The notes under the pieces: generated by a model
Seen by the model: only the letters and a program-made list of their open reading frames with translations
Database searches by the model: none
What the model was told of the DNA's origin: nothing
Program-made: the position numbers and the translations under genes
Origin: Novosphingobium sp. 9
GTDB lineage: Bacteria; Pseudomonadota; Alphaproteobacteria; Sphingomonadales; Sphingomonadaceae
NCBI RefSeq assembly: GCF_025340265.1
Contig: NZ_CP022707.1
Span: 806,501 to 870,500 of the forward strand
DNA length: 64,000 nt
Direction: 5' to 3'
Shown: one piece after another, positions 60,588-64,000 of the stretch
Position numbering within the stretch: position 1 is the stretch's first letter
Layout of the letters: each line of letters begins with the position of its first letter

Positions 60588-61640
60588 ATGTCGGTACGCA
60601 TGGCTCTGGCCAAACTGTCTGCATGTGCCGCCGGATGCGCGATCATCGGCGGTGGTGCAGTGCATGTCGCTGAAACGCAGTCCGCGGGGGAACTGCAGTA
60701 CAGCAAGCACAAGCAGGCCAAGGTGGCGGCGGTCGAGAAGCCGCGTCCGCGTATCGCCCAGCGCCAGATCCCCAAGCGCCCGCCGCTCAAGCGTGAGCGC
60801 GAGATCGTCAAGCCGCCGGCACCGCAGATGGCGATGATCCCGCTGCCCCCGCCCTATATCCCGCCTGCCAACCCGGTGAGCGCGGGTGGCGGCACCGCTG
60901 CGCCGGTGGTGGTGGGTAACGGTGGCGGTTTCGGCGGCTTCGGAGGCGGTTTCTTCGGCGGTTTCTTCGGTGGCAGCAGCGGCGGCGGTGGCGGTAACGT
61001 CATCATCAGTTCGACCACCACCGGATCGACGTCCGGCTCCAGCTCGACCTCGGGTTCCAGTTCCAGCTCCAGTTCGAGCGGTGGAGAAGGCACCACGACG
61101 ACGACCACGACGACCACGACCTCCGGCAACGTGACCAGCACGTCCTCGACTTCGGGGAACGTCACCAGCACGTCGAGCACCTCGGGCAACGTGTCGAGCA
61201 CGACCTCGGGCAATATTTCCAGCACGACCTCGACGACTTCGGGCAACATCAGCAGCACCACGTCGACGACGTCGGGCAATGTGACGAGCACGACCTCGGG
61301 GAACATCACCAGCACCTCGGGAAACATCACGAGCACGTCGGGCAACATCACCAGCTCGACCACGACTTCGGGGAATGTCTCGACGACCTCGGGCGATTTC
61401 AGTTCGAGCACCACGTCGTCGAGCAGCTCCAGCTCCTCGTCGAGTTCGTCCAGCTCGTCGTCGTCTTCCTCGTCCAGTTCCAGCTCGTCTTCGTCGAGCT
61501 CGTCGTCGGGCGGGCATGACGGGCATCACCCGCACGATCCGCACGACGTGCCTGCGCCGCCGATGCTGATCCTGTTCGGCGCGGCCGCCGCTGCGGTGGT
61601 CGCACGCGGGCGGTTCGCAAAGCGCAAGCAGCAGGCCTGA
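60588..61640 (+). CDS. Secreted Ser/Thr-rich repeat protein with a PEP-CTERM-like tail
   Basis: A 350-residue cell-surface-type protein. After a signal-like N-terminus ('LAKLSACAAGCAIIGGGAVHV') and a basic Pro region come a Gly/Phe segment (about 110-145), then about 12 imperfect repeats of 'TSGN(V/I)(T/S)S(T)' (residues 180-275), a run of some 40 serines, a His/Asp stretch 'GGHDGHHPHDPHD' and the tail 'VPAPPMLILFGAAAAAVVARGRFAKRK', i.e. VP.P, a helix and a basic end, like PEP-CTERM sorting signals. Dense Ser/Thr suggests O-glycosylation or extracellular polymer use (inference). Confidence 0.8.
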   Translation: MSVRMALAKLSACAAGCAIIGGGAVHVAETQSAGELQYSKHKQAKVAAVEKPRPRIAQRQIPKRPPLKREREIVKPPAPQMAMIPLPPPYIPPANPVSAGGGTAAPVVVGNGGGFGGFGGGFFGGFFGGSSGGGGGNVIISSTTTGSTSGSSSTSGSSSSSSSSGGEGTTTTTTTTTTSGNVTSTSSTSGNVTSTSSTSGNVSSTTSGNISSTTSTTSGNISSTTSTTSGNVTSTTSGNITSTSGNITSTSGNITSSTTTSGNVSTTSGDFSSSTTSSSSSSSSSSSSSSSSSSSSSSSSSSSSSSSGGHDGHHPHDPHDVPAPPMLILFGAAAAAVVARGRFAKRKQQA

Positions 61641-61646
61641 TACACG

Positions 61647-61680
61647 AAAAGGCGGGACCGCATGGCCCCGCCTTTTGTTT
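61647..61680. terminator. Bidirectional intrinsic terminator
   Basis: AAAAGGCGGG (61647-61656) pairs with CCCGCCTTTT (61667-61676) with a 10-nt loop; T runs lie on both strands. It ends the Ser-rich gene and can also stop the convergent hydroxylase gene (ends 61726). Confidence 0.85.
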
Positions 61681-61725
61681 GTGCCAACGTGCTGCGCGCC
61701 TCGCCGCGCGGTGAGGCGAGGGCGC

Positions 61726-62496
61726 TTACCGATACTTGTCGGCGTTGATCTCGCGCCAGCGGTCGAGCCGATACCATTTGGTCAGGACATGCTTCACACC
61801 GCGAAGCACCGGGGTTCCGGCGTGGATGGTGCGATCGTTCGGCTTCCCGTCGCGTCCCATGTTGTTCCAGATCACCAGCGTGCCGGGCACCGGCGGGATC
61901 GCGACGCCCAGCTTCGTGAATTCGGTCTCGCCGCCTTCCTCGGGCGTGTTCAGGAACAACATCGCGGTCCAGCTGCGCTGCCCGCCGCGCGGGGCCTCCT
62001 GCTGCCAGTAGGCCTGCCCCTGATGGAAATAGTCGTGATGCGGCTTGTACTGCTGCCCCACCTGATAGCGCTGGCCCTGGATCATCTCCGAATGGGCATC
62101 GTCGATCCCCATCAGCTCGGAAATGCGCGCCTCGATCCCCGCCGTCTGCTTGTCGCGCATCGAGAAGTAGTGCGTGAAGCTGGTGCGGAAGCCGTCAGGG
62201 TTCGGCCCCTTGAACAAGGTGGAGGGCGTCGCCTCCTTGTCGATCGCGCGCACCAGCTTGCGGCATAGCGCCGGGTCGGCAAAGCCGGGCAGGGTGAACA
62301 GGTCCGCGCCTGCACATATGACACGCTCGACGCCGGGCGTGCTCTCCAGCCGCGCCATGACCGTGCGCCCGACCTCGGCCAGTCGCTCGGGATCGGCGAA
62401 CTGGGCGGTATCGTCGGTCATCGTGCGCGCCAGCCGGTGGAGCGGCCCGGACTTGTCGGACTGGAGCAGGGCGGAGAGGAACGGCAGCTTGGGCAT
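61726..62496 (-). CDS. Prolyl 4-hydroxylase-like 2OG-Fe(II) oxygenase
   Basis: A 256-residue P4H-type dioxygenase. The iron facial triad is seen as 'YQVGQQYKPHHDYFHQG' (H.D) and the distal His in 'NDRTIHAGTPVLRGVKHVLTKWYR', with K for 2-oxoglutarate ('GVKHVLTKWY'). 'LFTLPGFADPALCRKLVRAID' and 'TAMLFLNTPEEGGETEFTKLGVAIPPVPGTLVIWNN' are typical. The target protein is unknown. Confidence 0.88.
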   Translation of the reverse strand: MPKLPFLSALLQSDKSGPLHRLARTMTDDTAQFADPERLAEVGRTVMARLESTPGVERVICAGADLFTLPGFADPALCRKLVRAIDKEATPSTLFKGPNPDGFRTSFTHYFSMRDKQTAGIEARISELMGIDDAHSEMIQGQRYQVGQQYKPHHDYFHQGQAYWQQEAPRGGQRSWTAMLFLNTPEEGGETEFTKLGVAIPPVPGTLVIWNNMGRDGKPNDRTIHAGTPVLRGVKHVLTKWYRLDRWREINADKYR

Positions 62497-62552
62497 CGGG
62501 CCGCACTATAGCGGCTGGGCCGCGTTTGTCGCGGGTGTGTGTTTCCGGGTGT

Positions 62553-62658
62553 CGTCATCCCCGCGTAGGCGGGATCCAGTTGCGCACTACATGTAATAAG
62601 CCGCTACGACCGGGCCGACCGTGGTCCACTCTGGATCCCCGCCTGCGCGGGGATGACG
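62553..62658. repeat. REP-like CGTCATCCCCGCGTAGGCGGGATCCAG inverted pair, copy 2
   Basis: The left unit is at 62553-62579 and the right unit CTGGATCCCCGCCTGCGCGG... at 62631-62658, inverted with 51 bases between. Each has an internal CCCGC/GCGGG hairpin. It belongs to the same family as the pair at 52583-52686; the spacers differ. Confidence 0.8.
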
Positions 62659-62751
62659 AAGGAGGGGGCTGTCGCGCGCGGCCTTCGTCAGGCTCAGGCT
62701 GAGCGGGTATTTGGGAGAAAAAGGAGGGGACGCCAGCCTGCTCTTCCCCAC

Positions 62752-62790
62752 AAAAAAGCCCCGCCCGGCGTGTGCCGGACGGGGCTTTTT
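62752..62790 (-). terminator. Intrinsic terminator of acnA
   Basis: AAAAAGCCCCGCCCGGC / GCCGGACGGGGCTTTTT (62753-62769 with 62774-62790), 17 bp with one mismatch and a 4-nt loop. On the minus strand it ends in six T, 30 bases after the acnA stop. Confidence 0.9.
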
Positions 62791-62819
62791 CTGTTTCAGG
62801 CCTTAGCGCTCGAAGCGGA

Positions 62820-64000
62820 TCAGGCCGCCAGCTTGCGCAGCACGTACTGCAGGATGCCGCCGTTCATGAAGTACTCGACTTCGTTGGCGGTATCGATGCG
62901 GCACAGCGCGGTGAAGGTGAAGGTCGAGCCGTCCTTGCGGGTGACTTCGACTTCCACGTCCTGGCGCGGCTTGAGGCTGGCAACGCCCTTGATCGTGAAC
63001 GCGTCGTCGCCGGTCAGGCCAAGCGACTGGCGGGTGTCGCCGTCCTTGAACTGGAGCGGGAGCACGCCCATGCCGACCAGGTTTGAGCGGTGGATGCGCT
63101 CGAAGCTCTCGACGATGACGACGCGAACGCCCAGCAGGTTGGTGCCCTTGGCGGCCCAGTCACGCGACGAGCCGGTGCCGTATTCCTTGCCGGCCACGAC
63201 GACCAGCGGCGTGCCGTCGGCAGCGTGCTTCATCGCGGCATCGTACACGGCCATGGTCTCGCCGTTGTACGACGAGAAGCCGCCCTCGGTGCCGGGAACC
63301 ATCTCGTTCTTGATGCGGATGTTGGCGAAGGTGCCGCGCACCATGACGTCGTGGTGGCCACGGCGCGAACCGTAGGAGTTGAAGTCCGCCTTGGCGACCT
63401 GACGCTCCATCAGCCACTTGCCCGCCGGGCTGTCGGCCTTGATCGAACCGGCCGGCGAGATGTGGTCGGTGGTGACCGAGTCGGCCAGGATCAGCAGCGG
63501 CTTGGCGCCGATGATGTCCGAAACCGGTGCCGGGGTCATCTCCATGCCCTCGAAGTAAGGCGGGTTGGCGACGTAGGTCGACGCGGCCTTCCACGAGTAG
63601 GTTTCCGAACCGGTGACGTTGATCGCCTGCCAGTGCTCGTCACCCTTGTAGACGTCGGCGTAACGGGCCTGGAACATGGCGCGGTCGACGCAGGCGTTCA
63701 TCGTCTCGTTGACTTCGAGGTTGGTCGGCCAGATGTCCTTGAGGAACACGTCCACGCCGTCCTTGCTCACGCCGATCGGGGTGGTGGTGAAGTCTTCCAC
63801 CACAGTGCCCTTCAGCGCGTAGGCGACGACCAGCGGCGGCGAGGCCAGGAAGTTGGCGCGCACGTCCGGCGAGACGCGGCCTTCGAAGTTGCGGTTGCCC
63901 GAGATGACCGCCGAGGCGACGAGACCGTTCTCGTTGATCGCCTTGCTGATCGGCTCTGCGAGCGGACCCGAGTTGCCGATGCAGGTGGTGCAGCCGTAAC
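62820..64000 (-). CDS. acnA: Aconitate hydratase AcnA (C-terminal part, runs off the window)
   Basis: The last ~393 residues of a 4Fe-4S aconitase that interconverts citrate and isocitrate in the TCA cycle. At the window edge '[41 protein letters not shown]' gives two of three cluster cysteines (C..C). Domain 4 features '[17 protein letters not shown]', '[23 protein letters not shown]', '[46 protein letters not shown]'. The start and the first ~500 residues are outside. A terminator follows. Confidence 0.95.
   Translation of the reverse strand, partial: YGCTTCIGNSGPLAEPISKAINENGLVASAVISGNRNFEGRVSPDVRANFLASPPLVVAYALKGTVVEDFTTTPIGVSKDGVDVFLKDIWPTNLEVNETMNACVDRAMFQARYADVYKGDEHWQAINVTGSETYSWKAASTYVANPPYFEGMEMTPAPVSDIIGAKPLLILADSVTTDHISPAGSIKADSPAGKWLMERQVAKADFNSYGSRRGHHDVMVRGTFANIRIKNEMVPGTEGGFSSYNGETMAVYDAAMKHAADGTPLVVVAGKEYGTGSSRDWAAKGTNLLGVRVVIVESFERIHRSNLVGMGVLPLQFKDGDTRQSLGLTGDDAFTIKGVASLKPRQDVEVEVTRKDGSTFTFTALCRIDTANEVEYFMNGGILQYVLRKLAA

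Larger units (their letters stand above)
62497..62819. other. Intergenic region between the P4H gene and acnA
   Basis: No gene is seen in the 323 bases. It holds the promoter side of the P4H gene, a REP-like pair (62553-62658), a CTTCGTCAGGCTCAGGCTGAGCGG-type unit (62682-62706) that is widespread as an intergenic repeat in proteobacteria, and the acnA terminator. Confidence 0.6.

Noticed and set aside
61100..61500. CRISPR-like or minisatellite array
   Set aside because: The repeats are in frame and encode TSGN and poly-Ser units, have no unique spacers, and vary at codon third positions. It is protein repeat coding sequence.

Overview
The window is a piece of a GC-rich (about 65-70 % G+C) alphaproteobacterial chromosome, almost certainly a sphingomonad (Sphingomonadales, Novosphingobium-like). 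The evidence is a serine palmitoyltransferase gene next to its own acyl carrier protein (sphingolipid synthesis), an RcGTA-type gene transfer agent cluster, DivK, GapR, an alphaproteobacterial DksA that lacks most zinc-finger cysteines, and a PEP-CTERM-like surface protein. No rRNA, tRNA, CRISPR array, insertion sequence or integrase was recognised.

Region 1 (1-15.7 kb, all minus strand) is a gene transfer agent (GTA)-like structural cluster in the canonical RcGTA order: small terminase-like gp1, large terminase gp2, portal gp3, a DUF6127-like small membrane protein, prohead protease gp4, HK97 capsid gp5, connectors gp6-gp8, major tail protein gp9, gp10, chaperone gp10.1, short tape measure gp11, a long gp12 (DUF2460 domain plus a ~550-residue N-terminal extension), gp13, NlpC/P60 peptidase gp14, and gp15 cut by the window edge. 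Genes overlap by a few bases and are driven from a strong promoter at 15673-15701. A 1083-codon ORF of lower G+C, which looks like a tail fibre, is inserted between terminase and portal. It is the most unusual gene in the window.

Region 2 (15.8-24 kb) has a YqaA/DedA membrane protein, an aspartate racemase-like gene and an FMN reductase, then spt and acp, divK, and a tightly overlapped plus-strand operon (DUF3572, HAD, RidA, GDPD, FemAB-like GNAT). spt is flanked by two copies of a 132-bp element made of three consecutive perfect hairpins.

Region 3 (24-36.8 kb) holds dksA, a PilZ gene with a structured leader, an oligopeptide-binding lipoprotein, small DUF4112 and lipoprotein genes, arfB, an RluA-type pseudouridine synthase, an aminotransferase overlapping a pabB-pabC fusion, a HerA-like ATPase, and an EF-hand/response regulator/histidine kinase operon.

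Region 4 (37-52.5 kb) holds a cupin, two peptidases (Xaa-Pro aminopeptidase and oligopeptidase B), a thioesterase, a KefC-type antiporter, a threonine aldolase, ftsK, a ThiE-like gene, a YggS protein, an acetyltransferase, an FUSC-family membrane protein, pyruvate kinase and a DUF1244 gene.

Region 5 (52.9-64 kb) holds an HxlR regulator divergent from an Old Yellow Enzyme gene with a clear operator, gapR, a CPBP protease, a GNAT, yebC, and ruvC-ruvA-parDE-ruvB with a toxin-antitoxin pair embedded in the Holliday-junction operon. It ends with a Ser/Thr-rich PEP-CTERM-like protein, a prolyl 4-hydroxylase-like enzyme and the 3' part of aconitase.

Six otherwise well-conserved genes (binding protein, HerA-like ATPase, response regulator, DUF1244, ruvC, ruvB) are broken by seven one-base losses, all in short C/G runs; a cupin has an eighth indel. 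This points to homopolymer errors in the assembly more than to real pseudogenes, and these genes are annotated here as whole loci.
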